Of a DNA stretch of 64,000 nt, positions 52,286 to 60,705 are shown one piece after another. The position numbers and the translations under genes are program-made. Within the stretch, counting starts at the first letter, position 1. Each line of letters opens with the position of its first letter. Source of the stretch: Metaruminococcus_A sp050943475 (GTDB lineage: Bacteria; Bacillota; Clostridia; Oscillospirales; Ruminococcaceae); assembly GCA_050943475.1 (NCBI GenBank), contig JBMNPF010000005.1:1-64000 (forward strand), written 5' to 3'. The notes beneath the pieces are model-generated. The model made no database searches, was not told the origin of the DNA, and worked only from the letters and a program-made list of their open reading frames with translations.

Positions 52286-52906
52286 AAAACCTCCTCAGGT
52301 CAATGAAATCTGCATTTATGATAACATGTTTTATCGGGAGTGTAAACCTGCATCCTGCGGAACTGCCGTCGGAACCGTTGGAACGGTTGTGCATATACGA
52401 AACGGAAAATGCGATCTGGCTGCCGGGTATCCGCCTGTCCTTTTTGTAAATCATGCCTAAAATGGCACATTCGTATGGGGATTCGAAGTGTTCTTTTGCT
52501 ATATGCACTCCTTTATAAAGCTGTACCCTGAAATATACTTGTTTTGCGTATGAAGGCACTGTGCCGCCGCATACTAACAATGTTGTGTTCGGTGATTTAT
52601 TGATAGCATTTTTGCAATTCTAGGCCAATGATTTTTGCAACATGATTATAATAATCTTGCAAAAACAGAAAGAAAGACGGATTAAAATATTGGAACAACT
52701 TGTTTCTATATTGTTTGTTAAGTGAAAATAATCATTTGAAAATTTGCTTGATTCAAGCGTTTGGTGCTGGCTTTGCTTGATTTGATAAATACTTGGCAAG
52801 GTGCAGGATGAAATATGTATAACATTCGCACTTGAAACGATACAGGAAATGTAGTATAATTCTGTCATGATAAAAACTAGGAAAAAGTGTGTTAGGCGGT
52901 GAAAGA
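52286..52906. other. Gene-free region with the gat operon promoter
   Basis: About 620 bases between divergent genes. The half near 52900 is AT-rich. Short hairpins (such as AACCGTTGGAACGGTT near 52375) occur, but no terminator or known RNA fold is clear. A 43-codon frame from 52318 has no ribosome site. The only firm element is the promoter at 52832-52860. Confidence 0.5.
52832..52860 (+). promoter_or_regulatory. Promoter of gatCAB-aspS
   Basis: TTGAAA (52832-52837), a 17-base spacer and a consensus TATAAT (52855-52860), about 47 bases before the gatC start. Confidence 0.85.
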
Positions 52907-53185
52907 ATGGGCGACGTTAAATTGATAGAACACCTCTGTAATTTAAGCAAACTTTCCCTCACAGACGCTGAACTTGAACATTTCACCTCCGACATGGAAG
53001 TGATCATCGGCATTATGGATTCAATTAAAGAAGTTACCGTTGAGGGAGATATCCACCGTGACCCCGGCGTATACTTTACCGATATTCGAAAGGATGAATC
53101 CGCACCTTCTTATGAGACGGAAAAAATCCTTCAAAATGCAAAGGAAAAAGAGGACAATTACTTTGCAGTCCCGAAACTCTTTTAA
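52907..53185 (+). CDS. gatC: Asp-tRNA(Asn)/Glu-tRNA(Gln) amidotransferase subunit C
   Basis: A 92-residue protein with the GatC pattern: LIEHLCNLSKLSLTDAELEHFTSDMEVIIGIMDSIKEV, and the C-terminal belt APSYETEKILQNAKEKEDNYFAVPKLF that wraps GatA-GatB. The ATG at 52907 is preferred over an in-frame start 18 bases upstream, as it has GGCGGTGA before it. First gene of the gat operon. Confidence 0.93.
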   Translation: MGDVKLIEHLCNLSKLSLTDAELEHFTSDMEVIIGIMDSIKEVTVEGDIHRDPGVYFTDIRKDESAPSYETEKILQNAKEKEDNYFAVPKLF

Positions 53186-53199
53186 AGGAAGGTAACAGA

Positions 53200-54651
53200 A
53201 TGGATTTTGAACATCTTACGGTAAAAGAGCTGCGGGAAAAGCTGGATGGCAAAGAGGTTTCGGCAGCCGAGCTGACCCAAGCCTATTTGAGCCGGATTGC
53301 GGAAAAAGACCCGGAAATTAAGAGCTTTCTTACTGTTTGTGAGGATTCCGCATTGAAACAGGCGGAAGCGGCACAAAAGAAAATTGATGCGGGAGAGGCA
53401 ACCGCCCTCACTGGTATTCCGTTTGGTATAAAAGACAATATCTGCACCGAGGGTGTGAAGACAACCTGCGCTTCTAAAATGCTGGGGGATTTTGTCCCGC
53501 CGTACAACGCAACGGTTATGCGCAAACTGGAAGAACAAGGGATTGTCACGCTGGGTAAACTCAATATGGATGAGTTTGCCATGGGCGGCTCCACGGCGAC
53601 GTCTTATTTTAAAAAGACGGTAAACCCTTACGATTTTAATAAAGTACCGGGCGGTTCGTCCGGCGGTTCCGCTGCCTGTGTTGCGGCGGAACTTGCGCCG
53701 GTCGCTCTCGGTTCGGACACCGGAGGTTCCATCCGCCAGCCGTCGTCTTTCTGCGGCGTAACGGGGTTAAAACCTACCTATGGGGCGGTTTCCCGTTTTG
53801 GGCTGGTTGCATTTGCAAGTTCGCTCGATCAGATTGGACCGATTGCGAAATCCGCCGTGGACTGCGGCGCTGTGTTCAACAGTATCTGCGGGTTTGATCC
53901 ACACGATGGCACCACCTCCAAACATACCCATGCCGATGCGCTTTCTCTGGTTGGACAGAGCGTGAAGGGCTTAAAGATTGCTGTGCCAAAAGAGTTCTTT
54001 GACGCCGGCATTGATGACGAGGTCAAACAGAGCGTTATGGCGGCGGTAAAGGCCTATGAAGCGATGGGGGCGCAGGCGGTTGAAGTTTCAATGCCGACCC
54101 TGAAGTACGCCATTCCGGCATACTATCTCATTTCTTCGGCAGAAGCCAGCTCCAATCTCTCCCGCTACGACGGTATCAAATACGGTTACCGTGCGGAGGG
54201 CGGCGGGGATTACAACGAACTCATCCGCCGGACGCGCGATGAAGGCTTTGGTACTGAGGTTAAGCGCCGCATCCTGTTGGGAACCTATGCGCTGGCGAGC
54301 GGTTATTACGATGCTTACTACAAAAAAGCGCTGTACCTCAAAGGTAAAATCCGCGAGGAATACAATGCGATTTTTGATGTTTGTGACGTTATGATTACCC
54401 CAACCGCGCCGAGCACGGCGTTTGGGTTTGACGAAGGCATTACCGATCCGGCCAAGATGTATCTGGCAGATATTTGCACCGTCACGGTGAACATTGCGGG
54501 GCTGCCCGCCATCTCTACTCCGTGCGGCTATGATAAAAATGGGATGCCAATTGGTATGTCCATTGTCGGCAGAGCGTTCGATGAAGCGAGAATTATCCAG
54601 GTGGCCGATGCGTTTGAACAGACGTTTGAGCGCATTGCACCAAAACTTTAG
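53200..54651 (+). CDS. gatA: Asp/Glu-tRNA amidotransferase subunit A
   Basis: The amidase subunit that releases ammonia from glutamine. It has the amidase-signature catalytic set: Lys in GIPFGIKDNI, cis-Ser and nucleophile Ser in PGGSSGGSAACVAAELA and SDTGGSIRQPSSFCG. Length 483 is normal. AAGGAAGG precedes the ATG, 14 bases after the gatC stop. Confidence 0.97.
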   Translation: MDFEHLTVKELREKLDGKEVSAAELTQAYLSRIAEKDPEIKSFLTVCEDSALKQAEAAQKKIDAGEATALTGIPFGIKDNICTEGVKTTCASKMLGDFVPPYNATVMRKLEEQGIVTLGKLNMDEFAMGGSTATSYFKKTVNPYDFNKVPGGSSGGSAACVAAELAPVALGSDTGGSIRQPSSFCGVTGLKPTYGAVSRFGLVAFASSLDQIGPIAKSAVDCGAVFNSICGFDPHDGTTSKHTHADALSLVGQSVKGLKIAVPKEFFDAGIDDEVKQSVMAAVKAYEAMGAQAVEVSMPTLKYAIPAYYLISSAEASSNLSRYDGIKYGYRAEGGGDYNELIRRTRDEGFGTEVKRRILLGTYALASGYYDAYYKKALYLKGKIREEYNAIFDVCDVMITPTAPSTAFGFDEGITDPAKMYLADICTVTVNIAGLPAISTPCGYDKNGMPIGMSIVGRAFDEARIIQVADAFEQTFERIAPKL

Positions 54652-54669
54652 AATGAGGCGGTGAACCAG

Positions 54670-56094
54670 ATGCAGTATATCCCAGTCATTGGGCTTGAAA
54701 TCCATGCAGAACTGTTGACGGATTCCAAGGTCTTCTGCACGTGCAGCGCCGAATTCGGCGGCGACCAAAACTCCCGTTGCTGCCCAGTGTGCAGCGGCTT
54801 TCCGGGAACCTTACCGGTTATCAACCAGCGGGCAGTGGAATACGCGGTGAAAGCCGGGTTTGCCATGAACTGCTCCATTAATAAATATTCCAAGTTTGAC
54901 CGTAAAAACTACTTTTATCCGGATTTGCCGAAGGCTTACCAGATTTCTCAGCTCGATTTACCGCTCTGCATCAACGGCAAGGTGAAAATTGAGACCGAAA
55001 ACGGCGAGAAGTGGATCCGTATCAACCGTATCCACCTCGAAGAAGATGCAGGTAAGCTGGTGCATGATGAAATCAACGTCATGAGCCTTGCAGATTACAA
55101 CCGCTGCGGCGTGCCGCTGATTGAGATTGTCACCGAGCCGGACATCGGCTCAGCAGAAGAGGCTAGAGCTTTTGTGGAGCAGGTGAGCCTGTTGTTGCAG
55201 TATGCGGGCGTCTGTGACTGTAAAATGGAGCAGGGTTCCATCCGTGCTGACGTCAATATTTCCATTATGCCGCCGGATGCGAAAGAGCTTGGTACCCGTG
55301 CGGAAATCAAAAACCTCAATTCGCTCAAGTCCATAACCCGCGCGATTGAGTATGAAATTAAACGTCAGGCACAGCTTTTGGACAATGGCGAAAAGGTTGT
55401 GCAGGAAACCCGGCGGTTTAACGACAACCACGGCGTTACAAAATCCATGCGCAGCAAGGAAGACGCACAGGATTACCGCTATTTCCCGGAGCCGGACATC
55501 CAGCCGGTTAATTTCACCGACAAGGATTTGAAGGCCATCCGCGATTCTCTTCCCAAGCTGCCGGATGAACGCCTCAAGCAGTATACCGAAGAATACGGCC
55601 TTTCGGAGACCGATGCGAAAATTATTGTCAATGACGTGAAACTTTCGGATTTCTTTGACGCTGCGGTTGGCATCTACCCCAACTATAAGAACATTTGTAA
55701 CTTTGTCCTGACCGAGTTGCTCCGTCGTCTGAAAGAGACCGAGACCGACGAGATCCCCTTTTCAGCGGAGCATTTTGCCACCCTTGTCAAGATGGTGGAT
55801 GACGGCAAGGTCAGCCGTAACGACGGCAAAACCATCCTGCGGTATATGCTGGAAAACCCGGCGCATCCGGAAGAAATTGCCAAAGCAAACGGATTCTTTG
55901 TGGCAAACGATATGAATGCGGTTGCCCAGACCATTGATGCGGTGTTGGCAGAACGCCCGGATTTGGCCGAGCAGTACCGCGCCGGTGAGAAAAAAGTGTT
56001 TGGCTTCTTAATGGGTCAGTGCACCTCTCGCCTGAAAGGTGTTGCCAATCCGAAAGATATTAAAGCTGCACTTGAGAAAAAACTGTCAGAATAA
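54670..56094 (+). CDS. gatB: Asp/Glu-tRNA amidotransferase subunit B
   Basis: The kinase/transamidase subunit that activates mischarged Asp- or Glu-tRNA. It starts MQYIPVIGLEIHAELLTDSK and has CPVCSGFPGTLPV, KNYFYPDLPKAYQISQ, HLEEDAGKL, and the C-terminal YqeY-like tail domain. The ATG at 54670 has GAGGCG at the right distance, while an in-frame GTG at 54661 is too close to it. 474 residues. Confidence 0.97.
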   Translation: MQYIPVIGLEIHAELLTDSKVFCTCSAEFGGDQNSRCCPVCSGFPGTLPVINQRAVEYAVKAGFAMNCSINKYSKFDRKNYFYPDLPKAYQISQLDLPLCINGKVKIETENGEKWIRINRIHLEEDAGKLVHDEINVMSLADYNRCGVPLIEIVTEPDIGSAEEARAFVEQVSLLLQYAGVCDCKMEQGSIRADVNISIMPPDAKELGTRAEIKNLNSLKSITRAIEYEIKRQAQLLDNGEKVVQETRRFNDNHGVTKSMRSKEDAQDYRYFPEPDIQPVNFTDKDLKAIRDSLPKLPDERLKQYTEEYGLSETDAKIIVNDVKLSDFFDAAVGIYPNYKNICNFVLTELLRRLKETETDEIPFSAEHFATLVKMVDDGKVSRNDGKTILRYMLENPAHPEEIAKANGFFVANDMNAVAQTIDAVLAERPDLAEQYRAGEKKVFGFLMGQCTSRLKGVANPKDIKAALEKKLSE

Positions 56095-56110
56095 CAATGA
56101 GGTGAATGAC

Positions 56111-57418
56111 TTGAACCAAATTTGTGGCGACAAGGTAAAAGCTGCAAAAACCATTGATGAATTAAAAACCATGCTGGGTGAAACCGTTACCATTGAAGGG
56201 TGCGTTCATCGTGTGCGGGATATGGGCTCCATCCGCTTTTTCGTCCTCCGCACCGGACGCTACCTTATTCAGACGGTGTATGCTGCGGATGAATGCAGCT
56301 GCAGTGTGGATGATTTAAAGGTTGGCTGCTATGTTCGGGTGACCGGTCTGCTTCGGGAAGAACCCCGTGCGGTATACGGTCTTGAACTCTCCATCCGTTC
56401 GGCGGAACTGCTTTCCGCCCCGCAGGAGGAGTATCCGCTTAAGGTCGGCAACCGCCGTCTTGGCTGCTCTTTGGATGCAAACCTGGATAATCGTTCGGTT
56501 GCACTCCGTAATCCGTATGAACGTGCCGTTTTCAAACTCACCGAAGGGGTCGTTTCTGGGTTCCGCGAGTTTATGCTGCAAAATGGTTTTACCGAAATCC
56601 ATTCGCCCAAAATTGTTGCAGCAGGGGCTGAGGGCGGCGCAAACCTGTTTGAACTGGATTATTTTGAGCAGAAAGCCTACCTTTCCCAGAGCCCTCAGTT
56701 TTATAAGCAAACCGCCGTCGCCTTTTTTGACCGCGTGTTTGAGGTCGGCCCGGTGTTCCGTGCCGAGCGTCACAGCACGTCCCGTCATCTGAACGAATAT
56801 ATGGGCCTTGACTTTGAAATGGGCTTTATTGACAGCATGGTTGACGTCATGGAGACCGAGACGGCAATGCTCAAATATGTCTGCCAATACCTGAAAGATC
56901 ATTACCAGAACGAGCTTATGATCCTGAACCCGGATATTCCGGACATCAAAACCATTCCGTCCATCACCTTTATGGAGGCGGTTGAACTGCTTGGCGGACG
57001 CCAGCGGTATGATTTGAGCCCGGATGATGAAGTCGCCCTTTGTGAATATGCCAAAAAGGAATTTGACAGCGAGTTTATCTTCGTCACCCATTTCCCGGCG
57101 GCCAAACGCCCGTTCTATGCAATGAACGACCGGGAGGACAGCCGTTTTGCCCTGAGCTTTGACCTGCTGTTCCGCGGCCTTGAAATTACAACCGGCGGCC
57201 AGCGCATTCATGATTACAACGAGCAGGTTGAGAAAATCAAAGCGATGAACATGGATCCAGATGATTTGGAAGTCTATTTGAAAATCCATAAATATGGGAT
57301 GCCGCCGCACGGCGGACTCGGTATTGGTCTGGAGCGCCTTGTCATGAAGCTGCTCGACCGTGCAAATATCCGCGAAACCAGCATGTTCCCGCGCGATATT
57401 AACCGTCTGGACCCGTAA
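56111..57418 (+). CDS. aspS: Archaeal-type aspartyl-tRNA synthetase, probably non-discriminating
   Basis: A 435-residue class IIb synthetase starting at TTG 56111 (GAGG upstream). It has an N-terminal OB-fold (about 25-110) and a catalytic core with EIHSPKIVAAGAEGGANLF, FRAERHSTSRHLNEYMGLD and HGGLGIGLERLVMKLL. Bacterial AspRS has a ~130-residue insertion that is absent here, so this is the shorter archaeal type. His33 lies where, as I recall, non-discriminating members have His. Being in one operon with gatCAB suggests it also charges tRNA-Asn with Asp for amidation. Confidence 0.9.
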   Translation: MNQICGDKVKAAKTIDELKTMLGETVTIEGCVHRVRDMGSIRFFVLRTGRYLIQTVYAADECSCSVDDLKVGCYVRVTGLLREEPRAVYGLELSIRSAELLSAPQEEYPLKVGNRRLGCSLDANLDNRSVALRNPYERAVFKLTEGVVSGFREFMLQNGFTEIHSPKIVAAGAEGGANLFELDYFEQKAYLSQSPQFYKQTAVAFFDRVFEVGPVFRAERHSTSRHLNEYMGLDFEMGFIDSMVDVMETETAMLKYVCQYLKDHYQNELMILNPDIPDIKTIPSITFMEAVELLGGRQRYDLSPDDEVALCEYAKKEFDSEFIFVTHFPAAKRPFYAMNDREDSRFALSFDLLFRGLEITTGGQRIHDYNEQVEKIKAMNMDPDDLEVYLKIHKYGMPPHGGLGIGLERLVMKLLDRANIRETSMFPRDINRLDP

Positions 57419-57429
57419 AATCACGAAAC

Positions 57430-57490
57430 AAAGGCGTTTCGGTATCAGTCGAAAAACGATTCGATTACATACTGAACGCCTTTTCACGTT
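57430..57490 (+). terminator. Candidate terminator after aspS
   Basis: AAAGGCGTT near 57430 pairs with AACGCCTTT at 57475-57483, with further imperfect pairs (TATCAGT-type arms) and an inner TCGAAAAACGATTCGA stem. A short T run follows. Confidence 0.5.
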
Positions 57491-57604
57491 TCCTGTTGAC
57501 CCGGTTTTGCCGGATTTGGATAGAACCTCACCTGATTGCTACGAGGATGTGGCAGGGGAATATTGATCAGTTGTGCACGAGCACGCAGAAAGAAGGTTGC
57601 GTTT

Positions 57605-59698
57605 ATGAGCGAGAAATTCAATGTCATTGAGAATTTCGGTTGCCAGGTCTTTAACGACGCGATTATGCGCGAAAGACTGCCGAAACATATTTACCAGTCT
57701 TTGAAAAAGACCATGAACGAAGGTTTGAGCCTGGAAGCCAACGTCGCTGAGGTTGTGGCTACCGTTATGAAAGACTGGGCCATAGAGAAAGGAGCAACCC
57801 ATTATACCCATTGGTTCCAGCCGATGACCGGTATTACCGCGGAAAAACATGACTCTTTTATCACCTCTGGTGGTGACGGAAAAGCGCTGATGGAGTTTTC
57901 TGGCAAGGAGCTTATCAAAGGTGAGCCGGATGCCTCCTCGTTTCCGTCTGGCGGCCTGCGGGCAACCTTTGAGGCCAGAGGCTACACCGCGTGGGATCCA
58001 ACCTCTTATGCCTTTGTAAAAGACGGTACCCTGTACATACCAACGGCTTTCTGTTCTTATTCCGGAGAGGTGTTGGATAAAAAAACCCCGCTGCTCCGGT
58101 CGATGGAGGTCATCAATCATCAGGCGCTCCGCGTTCTGCGGCTGCTGGGCAATACCACTGCAACCCGCGTTAATACAACGGTTGGCGCAGAGCAGGAGTA
58201 TTTCCTGGTGGATAAAGAGCTTTACAACCAGCGCCGTGACCTGCAGCTTACCGGCCGCACCCTGTTTGGAGCCAGGGCGCCGAAAGGACAGGAGATGGAG
58301 GACCATTACTTCGGCCATATCAAACCGCGAGTTGCCGCCTATATGACGGATTTGGACCGCGAGCTTTGGAAACTTGGTATTTATTCCAAAACCAAACATA
58401 ATGAGGCAGCACCGTCTCAGCACGAAATGGCCCCGATTTTTGAAACCACCAACATTGCAACCGACCACAATCAGCTTACCATGGAAATTATGCGCAGTGT
58501 AGCCGACAAACATGGCTTTGCCTGCCTGCTTCATGAAAAACCGTACGCTGGTGTCAATGGTTCCGGCAAGCATGACAACTGGTCCATTTCTACCAATGAC
58601 GGCCAGAACCTGCTGGATCCGGGAAAATCCCCGCAGAAAAACGCGCAGTTTTTGCTGTTCCTTTCCGCGGTGCTCAAGGCTGTGGATGAATATGCACCCC
58701 TGTTGCGTGTTTCGGTTGCGAGTCCGGGTAACGATCATCGCCTTGGTGCGAATGAGGCGCCGCCGGCAATTGTTTCCATGTTCATCGGTGAGGAGCTGGA
58801 GAACATTCTCAAAGCCATTGAACAGGATGGGACCGGCGAAAAAATTACCAAAAGCAACTTGTTAACGGATATCAATGTTCTGCCGGATATTTACCGTGAT
58901 TCCACCGACCGCAACCGCACCTCTCCGTTCGCGTTTACCGGCAATAAATTTGAATTTCGCATGCTTGGTTCCAGCCTTAACATTGCAGGCCCGAACATCA
59001 TGCTCAACACCATCATTGCGGAAGAACTCGGTCAGTTCGCTGACCGCCTTGAAAAAGCTGAAGATATTCCGCAGGAAGTTCATGCTATCATTAAAGAGAC
59101 CTACCGTGATCACAAGCGTATTGTGTTCAATGGCAACAACTACTCGGAGGAATGGCTGGCGGAAGCACAGCGGCGCGGTTTGCCGAACCTTATCTCCACA
59201 GTGGATGCCCTCCCAGCTTTCATTGAGCCGAAGAACATTGAGGTCTTGGTGAAAAACGGCGTTTTCAGCGAAACTGAAATTCGTTCCCGTTATGAAATTT
59301 TAATGGAGAACTATTCCAAGGTCATCAATATTGAGGCGCTTACTATGATCGATATGGCCCGCAAGCAGATTCTTCCGGCGGTCATTGAGTATACCCGCGT
59401 TGTTTGTGATGCGCTCGCTGCCAAAAAATGTCTGGATCTTGACCTGAATACCTCCGCAGAAACCAAGCTCGCCAAAAAACTCTCCTCGCTGAGCGGCCCG
59501 TTCTCGGATGCCATTGATACGCTGGAAAATGACGTCGTTACAGCCAAAGGAATTTCCGGTGTGCTGGAAAGCGGAAAGTATTACCATGAAACGGTCTTTG
59601 CTGATATGCAGGCACTCCGTGCACTGTCGGATGAATTGGAAATCCTTGTAGGAGAAGATTATTGGCCAATTCCGACCTACGCTGACCTGTTGTTTTAA
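57605..59698 (+). CDS. glnN: Glutamine synthetase type III
   Basis: It makes glutamine from glutamate, ammonia and ATP. The 697-residue size is typical of type III, much larger than GlnA (~450). Motifs include VGAEQEYFLVD, HNEAAPSQHEMAPIFE, NGSGKHDNWSISTNDG (ATP and ammonia site) and VASPGNDHRLGANEAPPAI. The ATG at 57605 follows AGAAGG. A decayed ammonium transporter remnant lies right behind it, suggesting an old glnN-amt nitrogen operon. Confidence 0.96.
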   Translation: MSEKFNVIENFGCQVFNDAIMRERLPKHIYQSLKKTMNEGLSLEANVAEVVATVMKDWAIEKGATHYTHWFQPMTGITAEKHDSFITSGGDGKALMEFSGKELIKGEPDASSFPSGGLRATFEARGYTAWDPTSYAFVKDGTLYIPTAFCSYSGEVLDKKTPLLRSMEVINHQALRVLRLLGNTTATRVNTTVGAEQEYFLVDKELYNQRRDLQLTGRTLFGARAPKGQEMEDHYFGHIKPRVAAYMTDLDRELWKLGIYSKTKHNEAAPSQHEMAPIFETTNIATDHNQLTMEIMRSVADKHGFACLLHEKPYAGVNGSGKHDNWSISTNDGQNLLDPGKSPQKNAQFLLFLSAVLKAVDEYAPLLRVSVASPGNDHRLGANEAPPAIVSMFIGEELENILKAIEQDGTGEKITKSNLLTDINVLPDIYRDSTDRNRTSPFAFTGNKFEFRMLGSSLNIAGPNIMLNTIIAEELGQFADRLEKAEDIPQEVHAIIKETYRDHKRIVFNGNNYSEEWLAEAQRRGLPNLISTVDALPAFIEPKNIEVLVKNGVFSETEIRSRYEILMENYSKVINIEALTMIDMARKQILPAVIEYTRVVCDALAAKKCLDLDLNTSAETKLAKKLSSLSGPFSDAIDTLENDVVTAKGISGVLESGKYYHETVFADMQALRALSDELEILVGEDYWPIPTYADLLF

Positions 59699-59702
59699 GT
59701 AT

Positions 59703-59895
59703 TCGTATTCTCGTACCTATACAGGCGCTTGGCGTTATTTCGGTTGCGGCATGAACCATTCTGACCACTGAGACACGGTTCCTTATCCTGAAAAAGACCA
59801 TTGGCCTGCTGCGTGCCTCCAAAGCAGAGGAAATCGACGGCCTGGCTTTTCATGAGCATGGCGCAGGAGTCCATGCGGATTTTGTTGTCAAATAA
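59703..59895 (+). pseudogene. amt: amt remnant: C-terminal end of an ammonium transporter
   Basis: One frame reads IRILVPIQALGVISVAA, then TGA where transporters have Trp, and then on through FLILKKTIGLLRASKAEEIDG and LAFHEHGAGVHADFVVK to TAA. This matches the last membrane segment and the tail of Amt proteins (GV..V.AW, TIGLRVS.EEE..GLD..EHG.). No start or earlier domain is present, so only about 60 codons of a roughly 400-codon gene remain. It is in the same direction as glnN and ends before a terminator that may have served the old operon. Confidence 0.7.
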
Positions 59896-59911
59896 TTTGT
59901 ATCCTGAGGTG

Positions 59912-59946
59912 CCCTGCGGAAATCCAATCCGCAGGGCGTTTTTTTA
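59912..59946 (+). terminator. Rho-independent terminator behind glnN/amt remnant
   Basis: CCCTGCGG (59912-59919) pairs with CCGCAGGG (59929-59936), followed by seven or more T residues. Confidence 0.95.
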
Positions 59947-60015
59947 TCTTTCTTAAGAAAAAGAAAAGAATGGGATTAAAAATTTCTTAAAAATAGAAAA
60001 TATGCACAAATATGC

Positions 60016-60043
60016 TTTACAAATATCTGGATTTTAGTATAAT
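60016..60043 (+). promoter_or_regulatory. Promoter of the small membrane protein gene
   Basis: TTTACA (60016-60021), a 16-base spacer and TATAAT (60038-60043), about 70 bases before the start codon. The surrounding 59947-60113 stretch is strongly AT-rich. Confidence 0.6.
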
Positions 60044-60113
60044 ATTTTATAGAATAAGGTTTTAGATAAATTTTATCTAAGCGCCTTTCTGTAGAAGGGA
60101 CAGGGGGTAAATT

Positions 60114-60503
60114 ATGAAAAAAGCAAATCGCTTTTGGTTTATTGTAGCGCTTGTCGGTGCTTCCGTATTGCCTTTACTGGCCGATAATTTCATTTTACTA
60201 TTGGAGCATTACCGGAATCATACGCGTTTTACTCCCTTTTTCTGGATAGAACTGGCGGTCGTAGCGCTGTCCGGGTTTGCTCTGGCGTGTTGCTGCCGTA
60301 TCAGCGCGAACCGATGGTATGGGTACCTCATTCTTCTGTTGGTTTATACTGCATATTTGGTAAATGGGTTTATCAACGGGCCTTACTGCATAATCTACAG
60401 CACCTATACGCTGATTCTCCTGCTTTTTGCATGTGGCTGTCTGCTGATGGAATTGCTGTATTACTTAAAACGAAGAATTCGAACAGGTGTTAGATTGCGG
60501 TAG
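60114..60503 (+). CDS. Small multi-pass membrane protein, unknown
   Basis: A 129-residue protein with about four membrane segments (near 8-30, 42-62, 68-85 and 92-115) and a basic C-terminus (KRRIRTGVRLR) expected inside the cell. Several Cys are in segment 2-3 (LACCCRI). AGGGACAGGGGG precedes the ATG. I do not recognise the family. It has its own promoter and terminator. Confidence 0.65.
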   Translation: MKKANRFWFIVALVGASVLPLLADNFILLLEHYRNHTRFTPFFWIELAVVALSGFALACCCRISANRWYGYLILLLVYTAYLVNGFINGPYCIIYSTYTLILLLFACGCLLMELLYYLKRRIRTGVRLR

Positions 60504-60525
60504 GTGTTGTTGAATTGTATCGTTT

Positions 60526-60550
60526 AGCCGGGTAGCGCCCGGCTTTTTTA
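60526..60550 (+). terminator. Rho-independent terminator
   Basis: AGCCGGG (60526-60532) pairs with CCCGGCT (60538-60544), followed by a T run, about 25 bases after the membrane protein stop. Confidence 0.92.
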
Positions 60551-60705
60551 TTTGTGGGAAACAGCGTTGTTTTTGGCAGTATAGCAAGGAAAAAAAGGCT
60601 ATTCGCGAATTCCTCTTGCATTCGTTCGGCAATTCGGGTATGATGAAAATAATCAAACCAATTCATTTAATATTGGCGTTTCTGCCACCGAAAAAGAGGG
60701 ATTCT

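Noticed and set aside
52318..52449. Plus-strand 43-codon frame ahead of gatC
   Set aside because: Plausible residues but no ribosome site or promoter; not enough to call a gene.
56315..57487. Minus-strand frame of 390 codons
   Set aside because: Antisense to the aspartyl-tRNA synthetase gene; shadow frame.
57539..58738. Minus-strand frame of 399 codons
   Set aside because: Antisense to glnN and without any recognisable domain.
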